Assembly: GCA_964017185.1 (NCBI GenBank)
Contig: OZ024869.1
Location: forward strand, 67,612,315 to 67,676,314
Origin: Rugalucina vietnamica
Taxonomy: Eukaryota; Mollusca; Bivalvia; Lucinida; Lucinidae
Direction of reading: 5' to 3'
Length of the DNA stretch: 64,000 nt
This document shows positions 61,401 to 64,000 of this stretch, in pieces. The translations under genes and the position numbers were made by a program. Every line of letters starts with the position of its first letter. Within the stretch, counting starts at the first letter, position 1. The notes under the pieces are model-generated. The model was not told the origin of the DNA. It saw nothing but the letters and a program-made list of their open reading frames with translations, and ran no database searches.

Positions 61401-63827
61401 TCTTATCATTTAGACTGCATCTTGGATTCCAATGATGTCATGACAACTGTATCATATTCTTCTTGTCAATATTTGTATTATTATTTATTGTCTCTAAGAG
61501 AGATTGCTCTTCAATATATACACACGGAAATAAGTTAGGGAACACCTGTAATAATGTGACTACCAACTTTGTATATCCTTCTTTGTAAAAATTATGAAGA
61601 ATGTTTTGACAAACTTGTCAGAATCTGTAGTCTTCAAAGTTGCTTCTATGTGAAAATGGTTATCATCAAACATAAACTGCGGCGGAGAGCGGCCATTCTT
61701 GATTTAGAAAATGTTTGCTAAATTTAAGAAATGCACTGCTAGTCTTTGCGATAACTTCATTATTTGAACTCACATTGTCATAATTTTTCGTAAGCAAAAA
61801 GCTTAGACATTGCTTGTGAAACTTCGATCATAAATTCTTTATTTGCAAACCGACTGTCGGCGGTAGGTCCATACTTTCCCGGGGGTAGGTTTCATGTCCA
61901 CGTTTTGTTCTTTGGGTATACATTTTGCAGGTTGTAAATGTTGGGCCAGATATTCGATATGATCCTTTAGGAATCTAAACATGTACGTTCTGGTTATAGT
62001 GTTCTAGCGGAATTAATTCTTTTACGGCTTTATTTGCAAAATATGCAAGAATTTTGCTTTCCACAGAACTCAATGCAAACTGTAGATGTTGTATGATTAG
62101 TTGGTTTGGAGATGAAGCATGAAGTTTTAGGTCCGAAGTCGCGTATTCTTTCAGAATGATCAGATTTAACATTTTATGCCTGTTTTGCTTTCAAAAATTG
62201 AGTTTTGCGGAATGCAGAAACAAAAAGGCTTGTATTCAGTAAAAGTTGAGTTTTACACATATGGCATATTGTATCCTCCGTAGCACAAAGACAAAATGTT
62301 GTGAATTTCCATAAATTGGTCTGTAGCTAGGTCAAAGTATGAAATATATGTGATAAAAAATTCAAAATCGCCAGAAAAAAGGAAAACGGATTTTTTCAAA
62401 CTTTCCCCAAGGGCTAAAAGTGTTCCCTAACTTATTTCCATGTTTATATTAATTGGAACCCCTTTAAAGCAATTGCGAGGAAACCTTGGTTGGTCGAAAA
62501 GGATACAAACATTCAACTGTACTATGGATGACGTACGGGGATGCTTTAAGGGTTACCGCAATGCAGTATCAGCTGTATCTGTCTCCATTATTTTGTCGAT
62601 ATTTGAACTGTTCTTTAAGCAGATCCTATGACTGTTGTTAAGAAAACGAACATTCTCGACTCAGGTTTATCTTGAATTTTTCCAGGCGACTTGATGGGAC
62701 CCACAGTGAATGGGTTAGATAAACTTCTACGCATGCCCACTGGATGTGGAGAGCAAACAATGATAGGGTTTGCTCCAGATGTCTTCATAACCAACTATTT
62801 GAAAGCTACAAACCAACTGAGCAGTGACATAGAGGAGAAGGCATTGAATTTTATGGAAAAGGGTTGGTCAATATTAACAGTGTTTGTTTTCGAGCCAGTA
62901 ATGCCTTGGCATTATATAATTGCATTTTATGTAATTTACTTTCACAGACATGTGCATGCAGAAAAATCAGTGAACGGTTCTACATGTATTTGTTTACTGA
63001 AAGTGATATGAGCCGCCTCGTGGGAAAACCAACAATGTGGTTTCCGAACAGGTCCGACACAAACCGACCTGTACAAGCACAGAAAATAGCTAGAAGCTTG
63101 AAATTTCGGATTTAAGAAGGAGAGGAATTGTACTATCCGTGTAGCGAAAACAAAGGCGCTGATCAGCTTCGCAGTTACCGCGAAGCTGATCTGCGCCTTT
63201 GTTTTCGCCTATGTAGATTGTTGGTTTTCCCATGAGGCGGCTCATATATCTTCAAATTCTGTTACTTGTGCAGCCACCATCACTTTGCTTGTTACGGGCA
63301 CTGTCTTGTGGAGTATGCATTGTTTCTTTTATAAAACCAAAATGATCACATCACACAGAGGTCACCGCAAAAGGATGGTGTTCGAAAATTTGTTAATTTA
63401 ATTTTATTTAATTGTATTTAATTTTTTTCAATTTTGTGTCTTTCTGATGATATAGCTATTTACCCCTCCCCCTTTAAATATTATGTTAAGCTTTATTGAC
63501 ATCAAATTATTTTAGCGGCCCCCGTGGCCGAGCGGTTAAGAGCGCTGTTTCTTCATCACTCGATCATCTCACCGCTGTGTCTGGTGTGGGTTCGAGCCCC
63601 TCTCTGGCCATATGTGAGACAAGCCAAGTTCTGCTTGCGGGTGTGTCAGGTGGTTTTTCTCGGGGTTCTCCCGTTTTCGCCCGTCTCATATGAGCTGAAA
63701 TAATCTTGAAAGGGACCTAAAACTGAATGAAAAAAAATATTTTAGGCTATCAAAGAGAATTAACCTACCAACATAAAGATGGATCTTTCAGCGCCTTTGG
63801 TGATAGGGACAAATCTGGAAGCATGTG
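17491..63827 (+). CDS. Thioester-containing protein (TEP/CD109/A2M family), 3'-incomplete, with alternative bait exons
   Basis: A secreted or surface thioester protein of the alpha-2-macroglobulin superfamily. These proteins trap proteases or opsonise microbes after cleavage of a bait region exposes a Cys-Gln thioester. 24 constant coding exons follow one frame: 17491-17543, 17813-17973, 21815-21840, 22066-22219, 28546-28616, 28933-29058, 29758-29797, 30313-30397, 31092-31206, 31666-31890, 32268-32501, 33017-33118, 35328-35390, 36075-36251, 37032-37181, 37502-37657, 38385-38445, [cassette], 54521-54638, 54917-55030, 59653-59754, 60293-60421, 61024-61162, 62686-62862, 63746-63827. The 17 exons before the cassette give 666 residues. 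The thioester Cys is near residue 947. Landmarks: [56 protein letters not shown] and RMPTGCGEQ. The gene continues beyond the window. Exon 18 is chosen from 13 intact alternatives. Confidence 0.95.
17813..33118 (+). CDS. TEP exons 2-12: MG1-MG5 region
   Basis: Eleven constant exons encode the N-terminal macroglobulin domains. Exon 2 has [13 protein letters not shown]. Exon 3 is a micro-exon of 26 nt (21815-21840). Exon 4 carries [16 protein letters not shown], the MG2 start. Exon 5 uses donor GTAGGT at 28617, because this border alone keeps the frame into D-P-N-T-N-K in exon 6. Exons 7-9 give [14 protein letters not shown] and [10 protein letters not shown] (MG3). Exons 10-11 give [19 protein letters not shown] and the basic-poor MG4/MG5 stretch. 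Exon 12 ends in [18 protein letters not shown]. All borders are GT-AG. Intron 4 (6.3 kb) and intron 2 (3.8 kb) are swollen by repeats. Confidence 0.9.
17980..18256 (-). mobile_element. MITE family I inserted 6 nt into TEP intron 2
   Basis: Full copy, CATCAGG...CGTAATG, with a perfect GAACCGCCTCGGCGAGGCGGTTC-type core. The intron donor is 17,974-17,979 (GTAATT) and the MITE begins at the very next base. Confidence 0.85.
18256..18486 (+). mobile_element. MITE family II next to family I copy
   Basis: GAACCGCGTCATGAGAAAAC start, GTGGTTTCCGGACAGG, a degraded AAAGGCGCTTAACAGC hairpin, end near TTTCTCATCAATTGTT. It abuts the preceding family I element without a gap. Confidence 0.7.
18690..20880. 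repeat. Satellite in TEP intron 2, two periods (58 and 50 bp)
   Basis: From about 18,960 to 19,850 the unit is 58 bp (TGCCTTACCGATTCAATACA, GTATCTCTAATATCTACATT, GATACGGAATAATATTTC). From about 19,850 to 20,830 it is 50 bp, with the same TGCCTTACCGATTCAATA core but AGTAACTCTATCATACACTG and TAATAATATTCA. About 15 and 19 units respectively, with scattered variants. Diverged units flank both ends, and a single stray unit sits at about 21,675. Confidence 0.95.
21905..21935. repeat. Poly-A run
   Basis: About 25 consecutive A in TEP intron 3. A simple repeat. Confidence 0.9.
23783..24042 (+). mobile_element. MITE family I copy inside the large TIR region
   Basis: CATTATGAAAACTTGCCC start and CACGGACATGTTTTCATCATG-like end, core palindrome partly decayed. 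Confidence 0.75.
24049..24365. mobile_element. CG-rich TIR repeat
   Basis: Imperfect ends CATGCTTTCTCTCGCGGGACTG-like and CAGTCGCGAGGAATTCTCATG-like face each other, with many TCGCGA and GTGTCG motifs between. It also holds a G run at about 24,208. Family unknown. Confidence 0.45.
24367..24850. mobile_element. Dispersed repeat, two tandem starts
   Basis: Same family as 10,958-11,250 (GGTCATGTCGGGACG, CACTCAAAATTTGCTTCA, TATGGATGGTTTGACTACA, TTAATCGGTAATCAGATGGC). The first ~110 bp occur twice (24,367 and 24,545). Confidence 0.6.
25205..26160. mobile_element. Dispersed repeat with three internal units
   Basis: Opens with a palindromic CCCCAACTTCGAAGAAGTTGAGGGGGC-like end and TCTGTCCGTCCGTCTGCC. 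Then a unit of about 170-220 bp (CAGTTTAATACCGATTCTCTTG, GTGACCATGCTTTGAA, GGATATAATCCTCAGATTAA, GCGGGTACCTTGTG) repeats three times with drift. Non-coding. Confidence 0.6.
26195..26340 (-). mobile_element. Probable LINE 3' end, reverse orientation
   Basis: TTAGTTTAGTTTAGTTTAAAC followed by TATTTTATTGTCAAACTC reads, on the minus strand, as a 3' UTR ending in a short tandem repeat, typical of CR1/L2-like elements. No coding part is present. Confidence 0.4.
26369..26750. repeat. (GA)n and (GAA)n microsatellites
   Basis: GA dinucleotides at 26,369-26,450 and GAA trinucleotides at 26,699-26,742, with non-repetitive DNA between. Confidence 0.9.
27043..27089. repeat. (ATTT)n microsatellite
   Basis: About 11 ATTT units in TEP intron 4. 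Confidence 0.9.
27414..28545. other. Rest of TEP intron 4, no clear features
   Basis: No repeat family or exon recognised between the right end of the TIR region and exon 5. Confidence 0.4.
29392..29676 (+). mobile_element. MITE family I in TEP intron 6
   Basis: CATTACGAAAACATTTCC start, intact GAACCGCCTCGCCGAGGCGGTTC-type core, end near TTTTCCTGAT. It lies about 80 nt before exon 7. Confidence 0.85.
30028..30281 (+). mobile_element. MITE family I in TEP intron 7
   Basis: Core GAACCGCCGCGGCGGGGCGGTTC-like, right end CGGGCATGTTTTCCTGATG. It ends 31 nt before the exon 8 border at 30,313, so it surrounds the probable branch region. Confidence 0.8.
30546..30857. mobile_element. TIR element in TEP intron 8
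   Basis: Left CTGGGGTTGGTAACTCAAAG CCATCTTAAG and right CTTAAGATGCTTTCCAGTTA CCAGCCCCTGG form imperfect 30-bp inverted repeats. The interior has no ORF. Confidence 0.6.
32020..32165 (+). mobile_element. SINE tail fragment
   Basis: TGTGTCCTTGTACAAGACAC, TGTTGACTAGGACGTTAAGC and CTCAATACGTACAGACAAAC match the body and tail of the tRNA-headed SINEs (compare 38,482-38,690). The head is missing. Confidence 0.55.
33125..33572 (+). mobile_element. Two fused MITE family I copies, 6 nt into TEP intron 12
   Basis: The first copy begins CATTACGAAAACCTGCCC right after donor GTATGC (33,119-33,124) and has lost half its palindrome. Near 33,350 it runs into a second copy with a nearly intact core, ending CATGTTTTCGTGAT. 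Confidence 0.8.
33805..35122. mobile_element. Fold-back element with ~600-bp inverted arms in TEP intron 12
   Basis: The left arm starts ATATACTGAAAATAAAAAAT CTTGCACCAC and the right arm ends GTGGTGCAAG ATTTTTGATTTTCAGTATAT. Inner landmarks also mirror: AAATCTTTGACTTTGCAG versus CTGCAAAGTCAAAGATTTG, and GATCTGCATCATGGCAGTGA versus TGCCATGACGCAGATCAC. The centre is at about 34,440. The mirrored minus- and plus-strand reading frames are products of this symmetry, not genes. Confidence 0.85.
35328..38445 (+). CDS. TEP exons 13-17: MG6 first part, up to the bait cassette
   Basis: Constant exons 35328-35390, 36075-36251, 37032-37181, 37502-37657 and 38385-38445. They encode the conserved [24 protein letters not shown] and [15 protein letters not shown] blocks found before the bait region in TEPs. 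Exon 16 holds an RRKR site. Exon 17 ([14 protein letters not shown]) ends in phase 1 with a strong GTAAGT donor and is the common 5' partner of all bait cassettes. Confidence 0.92.
35415..35648 (+). mobile_element. MITE family I in TEP intron 13
   Basis: Core GAACCGCCACTACTAGGCGGTTC-like and right end ACGGACATGTTTTCGTGATG. The left end is replaced or diverged and begins about 25 nt after the donor GTTTGT of exon 13. Confidence 0.75.
35750..35845 (+). mobile_element. SINE tail fragment
   Basis: GCGGTGGCTCCTTCCCGGCA, ATGTTGACTGTGACGTTAAA and CCTCAAAACAAACAAATAAA, the same tail type as at 46,199-46,280. Confidence 0.55.
36387..36660 (-). mobile_element. LINE 3' end, reverse orientation
   Basis: TAACGTAAACTTTATTTCAC, TCAGGTCATATACAATGACA and GATATACAACAACTAGCGGT are the reverse complement of 49,570-49,705, which ends in a TTATG tandem tail. 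Two copies in opposite orientation within one gene point to a non-LTR element tail. Confidence 0.65.
36695..36930 (-). mobile_element. MITE family II in TEP intron 14
   Basis: GAGCCGCCTCATGATAAAAC start and CCCACGAGGCGGCTCA end, with the hairpin built on CAGATCAGCTTCGCAGTAAC. It lies about 100 nt before exon 15. Reverse of the 531-772 copy. Confidence 0.85.
37502..37657 (+). CDS. TEP exon 16 with RRKR processing site
   Basis: Codons 37586-37597 read R-R-K-R followed by M-V-W, a furin-type tetrabasic sequence at about residues 623-626. It lies about 40 residues before the alternative bait exon. C3-like proteins are cut into beta and alpha chains at a similar tetrabasic site, so proprotein cleavage here is plausible (inference). 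The exon is rich in Gly/Met/His and ends before GTGAGT. Confidence 0.85.
37698..37962. mobile_element. Possible TIR element in TEP intron 16
   Basis: GGCCCTGTTGCATAAACCTA at the left and AAGTTTATGCACCAGGCAC at the right are imperfect inverted ends. A second TTGTTGCATAAATACCTATG lies inside. Weak. Confidence 0.4.
38482..38695 (+). mobile_element. tRNA-headed SINE in the intron before cassette 1
   Basis: Head with GTCCTAGTGGTTAGCGAGTC and a worn box B (ATCGCGAGTTTGTAAAC). Body GTGTCCTTGAGCAAGACACA, tail ATGACTGGGATGTTTAGC. It sits between the common 5' exon and the first cassette. Confidence 0.65.
38891..39056 (+). CDS. TEP bait cassette 1
   Basis: 166 nt, phase 1 in and phase 2 out. The Gly/Ser-rich arm ([12 protein letters not shown]) is followed by the core [13 protein letters not shown] and SKATTG. 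The acceptor AAAG is preceded by a poor pyrimidine tract; it is chosen because it gives the required phase. Donor GTAATA. First cassette of the array. Confidence 0.8.
39606..39783 (+). CDS. TEP bait cassette 2
   Basis: 178 nt, phase 1 in/2 out. Acceptor AACAG in an A-rich context, donor GTAATA. The arm starts Y-F-N-K-F and is Gly/Ser/Met rich, then [15 protein letters not shown] and LNSTTG. Closest to cassette 1 in its core and donor. Confidence 0.85.
40200..40297. repeat. Hairpin between cassettes 2 and 3
   Basis: GGAGCTATGAACGGCAGTGG GTCGC pairs with GCGACTCACTGCGGTTCATA GCTCC across a ~45-nt loop. Arms of about 25 bp with two mismatches. Confidence 0.75.
40395..40448. repeat. Poly-A run
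   Basis: About 50 A after an (CAA)n stretch, in the intron before cassette 3. Confidence 0.9.
40530..40625 (+). repeat. Triplicated acceptor region of cassette 3
   Basis: Three copies of TCTTACATGAATTTTATAGA TTACCCAATGCCAGCCGG type sequence, about 38 bp each. Copy 1 reads TATAT instead of TATAG, so it has no acceptor AG. Copy 2 has the AG but runs into TGA. Copy 3 opens cassette 3. Confidence 0.85.
40613..40787 (+). CDS. TEP bait cassette 3
   Basis: 175 nt, phase 1 in/2 out, donor GTTTGT. Arm [15 protein letters not shown], core [15 protein letters not shown], end NSYSAG. The acceptor and first codons exist in three 38-40-bp tandem copies (40,530-40,625). Only the last copy leads into an open frame, because the earlier ones reach TGA after about ten codons. 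Sister of cassette 4. Confidence 0.88.
41783..42090 (+). mobile_element. Truncated Penelope-like 3' copy before cassette 4
   Basis: Shares CCAAGGCGATACTTCTGTAG, TAACTGAGTGGCCGCATATT and TTTTTCCCACCTCGGTTTTT with 6,520-6,800. It ends about 30 bp before the cassette 4 acceptor. Confidence 0.65.
42122..42299 (+). CDS. TEP bait cassette 4
   Basis: 178 nt, phase 1 in/2 out, acceptor CTTTATAG, donor GTTTGT. Arm [16 protein letters not shown], core [15 protein letters not shown], end NSYSAG. Closely related to cassette 3 and to the truncated copy at 49,811. Confidence 0.92.
43157..43340 (+). CDS. TEP bait cassette 5
   Basis: 184 nt, phase 1 in/2 out, acceptor TTATTTTAG, donor GTTTGT. The arm [17 protein letters not shown] is followed by Gly/Ala/Val/Pro and contains no Lys or Arg before the core [15 protein letters not shown]. 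Ends NNASVG. Confidence 0.92.
43634..43735 (+). pseudogene. Decayed bait cassette between 5 and 6
   Basis: Keeps CATGCATTAGCTGTCATGAC, TTCAAGCGGTTCAGGGCTTC and ATTCCCGAAACGTGGCTTTGG plus a GGGTTCGTAA-like donor, but has lost the acceptor, part of the arm and the DRVRN block, and the frame is broken. Confidence 0.75.
44832..45018 (+). CDS. TEP bait cassette 6
   Basis: 187 nt, phase 1 in/2 out, acceptor TCATTTTAG, donor GTTTGT. The arm [15 protein letters not shown] is very Gly-rich and includes [13 protein letters not shown]. Core [15 protein letters not shown], end SNASVG. Tandem sister of cassette 7 only 290 bp away. Confidence 0.92.
45307..45490 (+). CDS. TEP bait cassette 7
   Basis: 184 nt, phase 1 in/2 out, acceptor TATTTGTAG, donor GTTTGT. 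Arm [20 protein letters not shown], then MAPGGGVAP and Ser repeats, core [15 protein letters not shown], end SNASVG. Flanking intron sequence after it resembles that after cassette 6. Confidence 0.92.
46199..46470 (+). mobile_element. SINE tail followed by Penelope-like 3' fragment
   Basis: TGTTGACTGGGACGTGAAGC and CTCAAAACAAAACAAACAAA (SINE tail) run directly into AACTGAGTAGCCGCCCATTG and TTTTTGGAGTGTGAATTTC (Penelope-like 3' region). Confidence 0.55.
46771..46943 (-). mobile_element. MITE family II, shortened, before cassette 8
   Basis: GCATCAGAAAACCAACACTG start, a decayed hairpin with GCGCAGATCAACTTCGC, and TTTTTCATGCAAAGGCT at the end. It lies 12 nt before the cassette 8 acceptor. Confidence 0.6.
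46955..47144 (+). CDS. TEP bait cassette 8
   Basis: 190 nt, phase 1 in/2 out, acceptor TTTTGTAG, donor GTTCGT. Arm [19 protein letters not shown] with [10 protein letters not shown], core [15 protein letters not shown], end SNTSVG. Intact member of the pair whose second member is the broken copy at 50,106. Confidence 0.92.
47764..47977 (+). pseudogene. Decayed bait cassette, pair of cassette 10
   Basis: Aligns codon by codon with cassette 10 ([29 protein letters not shown]). It has an in-frame TAA at 47,910-47,912, and its acceptor AG has been replaced by a TATATATATA run. The donor GTACAC is still present. Unusable as a productive exon. Confidence 0.88.
48026..48303 (-). mobile_element. MITE family I in duplication copy A only
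   Basis: Full-length copy with its core nearly intact. It starts about 48 nt after the donor of the decayed 10-like cassette. The matching intron position in copy B (about 51,130-51,140) has no MITE. Confidence 0.85.
48675..48828 (+). CDS. TEP bait cassette 9
   Basis: 154 nt, the shortest; phase 1 in/2 out, acceptor GAGAACAG, donor GTACAT. The Pro-rich arm [13 protein letters not shown], then GIPPSQMSQ, leads to [15 protein letters not shown] and MNSST. It ends AG instead of the usual GG, so the junction residue becomes Ser instead of Gly. Pair of cassette 11. Confidence 0.87.
49285..49410 (+). pseudogene. Decayed bait cassette, pair of cassette 12
   Basis: Matches cassette 12 through TTTGAACTGATGAAACAGCA, GATGCCGCTACCAATAAGGG and AAGTTTGAAGC. 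Then the FPETWLW core is missing and the frame is broken. Intron sequence after it (ATTCTGCTATTATTGC) also matches that after cassette 12. Confidence 0.8.
49550..49705 (+). mobile_element. LINE 3' end with TTATG tail
   Basis: Ends GAGTGAAAATAAAGTTTATG TTATGTTATGTTAT. Reverse complement of the copy at 36,387. Contains an AATAAA. Confidence 0.65.
49811..49920 (+). pseudogene. Truncated bait cassette fused to a MITE
   Basis: Starts like cassettes 3/4 after a TTACAG acceptor (ATTATCCTATTATGACACCC, GGTGGTCCAGTTCGAGGTCA) but has a frameshift and an in-frame stop. It ends abruptly at TTGGTCGTTTGCG, where the conserved core should begin. The next bases are the AAGCTGATCAGCGCC of a family II MITE hairpin. 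Confidence 0.8.
50106..50278 (+). pseudogene. Decayed bait cassette, pair of cassette 8
   Basis: Shares TTTTATGATTGATGCTGTCT, GGAGGTGGAGTTCCTCCCTC and GGTTCAGCTCTTAAAACTGT with cassette 8. The core reads CATGTTCGAAATGTGTTTTC then ACATGACTTTAG, with Trp and Leu-Trp codons turned into stops, and the donor reads GTTTCG. Confidence 0.85.
50870..51080 (+). CDS. TEP bait cassette 10
   Basis: 211 nt, the longest; phase 1 in/2 out, acceptor TTTATTCAG, donor GTACAC. Arm [19 protein letters not shown], then GGLSGAV and a Pro/Thr/Gln stretch, core [14 protein letters not shown], end SNSVVG. No Lys/Arg until the core. Confidence 0.92.
51551..51716 (+). CDS. TEP bait cassette 11
   Basis: 166 nt, phase 1 in/2 out, acceptor CGCTAACAG, donor GTATAT. 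Arm [19 protein letters not shown], then GIPPAQMSQ, core [15 protein letters not shown], end MNSTSG. Duplicate of cassette 9 with about ten extra bases near the start. Confidence 0.9.
51877..52112 (-). mobile_element. MITE family II in duplication copy B only
   Basis: ATTGAGCCGTCGCATGGGAAAACC-like start and AGGCTCATTT end. The hairpin is shortened on one side. It ends about 60 nt before the cassette 12 acceptor. Confidence 0.8.
52173..52332 (+). CDS. TEP bait cassette 12
   Basis: 160 nt, phase 1 in/2 out. Strong acceptor CTGCCTCCCCCAG, donor GTATAT. The arm [17 protein letters not shown] is charged, unlike most cassettes. Core [15 protein letters not shown], end SSYSSG. Confidence 0.9.
52638..52914 (+). 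mobile_element. MITE family I before cassette 13
   Basis: CATTATGAAAATTTGCCC start, near-perfect core, end GCACGGACATGTTTTCCTGATG-like. Confidence 0.85.
53079..53256 (+). CDS. TEP bait cassette 13
   Basis: 178 nt, phase 1 in/2 out, acceptor ATTACTTTAG, donor GTACAT. Arm [20 protein letters not shown], then a Val/Pro/Gln stretch like cassette 10, core [15 protein letters not shown], end SNATIG. Last cassette before the constant exon at 54,521. Confidence 0.92.
53257..54520. other. Intron after the cassette array
   Basis: Contains a degraded right half of a family I MITE at about 53,785-53,922 (GGGCGGTTTTAACATTTACC, CACAATCTATGTTTTGG). Nothing else recognised. No further FPETW-type core occurs here. 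Confidence 0.5.
54521..63827 (+). CDS. TEP exons 19-25: end of MG6, MG7, CUB start and thioester domain
   Basis: Constant exons after the array. Exon 19 begins in phase 2 and completes the cassette's last codon as Gly (Ser for cassette 9). It reads [18 protein letters not shown], the classic post-bait motif. Exon 20 has [20 protein letters not shown] (MG7). Exons 21-23 give [28 protein letters not shown] and [11 protein letters not shown] (CUB start). Exon 24 holds the thioester and exon 25 reads [18 protein letters not shown] of the TED helices. It ends in phase 2 at 63,827 before GTTAGT. The rest of the TED, MG8 and the C-terminus are outside the window. Confidence 0.93.
54651..54772 (+). 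mobile_element. Degraded MITE family I in TEP intron 19
   Basis: Keeps CACATTACGAGATTTTTCAGC and TTTTGCTCAGAACAGGGATT but lacks the core palindrome. It begins about 10 nt after donor GTATGA. Confidence 0.5.
55184..55406 (-). mobile_element. MITE family II in TEP intron 20
   Basis: TGAGCCGCCGCATGGGAAAAC start and TTTTCTCACGCACAAACTC end. One hairpin arm has been shortened. Confidence 0.75.
55512..55742 (+). mobile_element. MITE family I, right end lost
   Basis: CATAACGAAAACTTGCCCAT start, worn core (CAACCGCCCAGCTGGTTC), ends at the ACCATATAAAATG block. Confidence 0.7.
56117..57766 (-). mobile_element. MITE family II split by a ~1.4-kb insertion
   Basis: The left part (56,117-56,246: GAGCCACATCATGAGAAAAC through TTCCTCTTCTT) and the right part (about 57,666-57,766: TTCAAGCTTCTAGCCATCCT through TTTTCTCGCGTCGCGGCT) together make one family II copy. 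The DNA between is foreign to the MITE. Confidence 0.7.
57343..57464. repeat. Inverted repeat inside the inserted DNA
   Basis: TAGAGTATCGTTCCCCCCAA AGAACCAACA and TGTTGGTTCT CAGGGGGGAACGATACTCTA form a hairpin with ~50-nt loop. Confidence 0.8.
57858..59325. mobile_element. Dispersed repeat starting AGCTCACCTGAGC
   Basis: Begins with AGCTCACCTGAGCCGAAGGC and GTCCGTGCGTCGTCCGTCGT. Internal blocks repeat about every 300 bp (GTTGCTATGGCAACTTA, CCCATAGACTTATAATGG; GACCAAGATGGGCGCCATGC versus GACCAAGATGACCGTCATAC). It ends CAGGTGAGCGATCG and CCTTGGGCTACTTGTG. The end types are familiar from bivalve genomes (memory). No coding capacity seen. Confidence 0.6.
60037..60282 (+). mobile_element. MITE family I abutting the exon 22 acceptor
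   Basis: CATTACGACCATGCAATAAA start (internal deletion), perfect core, end CACGGACATGTTTTTCTGATA. Only ACTGCTACAG separates it from exon 22 at 60,293. Confidence 0.85.
60422..61023. other. TEP intron 22
   Basis: An inverted pair, ATAACTTTTTTCATGCTCAA (60,900) and TTGAGCATGAAAAAAGGTTT (60,972), forms a short hairpin. Nothing else recognised. Confidence 0.5.
61180..61345 (+). mobile_element. Degraded MITE family II in TEP intron 23
   Basis: AATGAGCCTTCGCATGAGAA start about 20 nt after donor GTCAAT, CACACAAACGGGTTTGTATA inside, and TTTTCTCGTGCGAATG at the end. The hairpin is deleted. Confidence 0.65.
61517..62448. mobile_element. Tc1/mariner-like non-autonomous element
   Basis: The ends TATACACACGGAAATAAGTTAGGGAACAC-like (left) and its near-complement at 62,420-62,448 make ~29-bp inverted repeats with TA at both outer edges. 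The interior of about 870 bp has no transposase frame. Superfamily assignment rests on the TA borders only. Confidence 0.6.
62686..62862 (+). CDS. TEP exon 24: thioester exon (GCGEQ)
   Basis: GGA-TGT-GGA-GAG-CAA at 62,742-62,756 encodes GCGEQ, the Cys-Gln pair that forms the internal beta-cysteinyl-gamma-glutamyl thioester. It lies in the conserved context [17 protein letters not shown], followed by [10 protein letters not shown]. Both reactive residues are intact, so the protein is predicted to be thioester competent. The exon ends with a weak donor GTTGGT (phase 1), which reads in frame into exon 25. Confidence 0.95.
63007..63245 (+). mobile_element. MITE family II in TEP intron 24
   Basis: One of the best kept copies: ATGAGCCGCCTCGTGGGAAA start and TTTCCCATGAGGCGGCTCAT end, a nearly perfect pair, with the intact AAAGGCGCTGATCAGCTTCG hairpin. 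Confidence 0.9.
63516..63745 (+). mobile_element. tRNA-derived SINE immediately upstream of TEP exon 25
   Basis: Head: GTGGCCGAGCGGTTAAGAGC (box A of a Leu/Ser-type tRNA) and GGGTTCGAGCCCC (box B). Body: GAGACAAGCCAAGTTCTGCT and TTTTTCTCGGGGTTCTCCC. Tail: GAAAGGGACCTAAAACTGAA followed by A-rich DNA and TATTTTAG, the exon 25 acceptor. Confidence 0.82.
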
Positions 63828-64000
63828 GTTAGTATCTTAAAGATTATGAAAACATGCTAGTTATTTTTGAATTTCTTGTAACTACTCGCTATCTGATCGC
63901 ATGTTTTCTTTTTCCTTCAATATTTAGCTTGACTACACGTCTCTGATTTGTTGCTCTCTATATCCGGATATATCAGTGATGTAATTTCTTTGGTCCCATT

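Noticed and set aside
63516-63600. Functional tRNA gene
   Set aside because: A and B boxes are present, but the acceptor stem does not close and a SINE body follows. The same unit recurs inverted at 3,450-3,660.

Overview
The window is intron-rich, AT-rich animal nuclear DNA. Two genes lie on the + strand, embedded in dense transposon-derived repeats. The gene content (an SLC6 transporter and a thioester-containing protein with a bait-exon array), the many ACATGTACATGTA-type runs, the tRNA-headed SINEs and the palindromic MITEs all resemble a bivalve mollusc genome. That assignment is an inference; nothing in the window proves the species.

Layout. 1-8.7 kb: the last five coding exons of an SLC6-family Na+/Cl- dependent transporter (stop at 7841). 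A frameshifted Penelope-like retroelement sits in its largest intron. 8.7-17.4 kb: intergenic DNA with MITEs, SINEs and simple repeats. 17,491 to beyond the right edge: a thioester-containing protein (TEP/CD109/alpha-2-macroglobulin family) with 24 constant coding exons in the window. These encode a signal peptide, MG domains, an RRKR processing site, a single bait-exon position, the MG/CUB part and the GCGEQ thioester exon. The gene runs off the window after the exon that follows the thioester.

Central observation. Between constant exons 17 (38,385-38,445) and 19 (54,521-54,638) lie 13 intact, homologous, alternative versions of exon 18. Each has a different variable arm followed by the same R-F-P-E-T-W-L-W type core. 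At least five decayed copies lie among them. Every intact cassette starts after a phase-1 boundary, ends at a phase-2 boundary and has a length equal to 1 modulo 3. Only a transcript with exactly one cassette (or four, etc.) stays in frame; skipping, or including two or three, shifts the frame. The array therefore looks like a mutually exclusive exon cluster that diversifies the protease bait region of an immune effector. Mutually exclusive bait exons have been reported for Drosophila Tep2 and for a scallop TEP (from memory). The size of this array, its birth-and-death record and its donor-site pattern deserve attention.

How the parts relate. The array grew by local duplication: cassettes 3/4, 6/7, and a roughly 2.6-kb block duplicated as 46.8-49.5 kb and 49.9-52.4 kb. 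In that block, decay has hit opposite members of successive cassette pairs. MITE family I (about 20 full or partial copies) and MITE family II (about 12 copies) occupy most introns, often within 6-20 nt of a splice site. Intron 2 of the TEP gene carries a 2.2-kb satellite made of two related repeat periods (58 and 50 bp).
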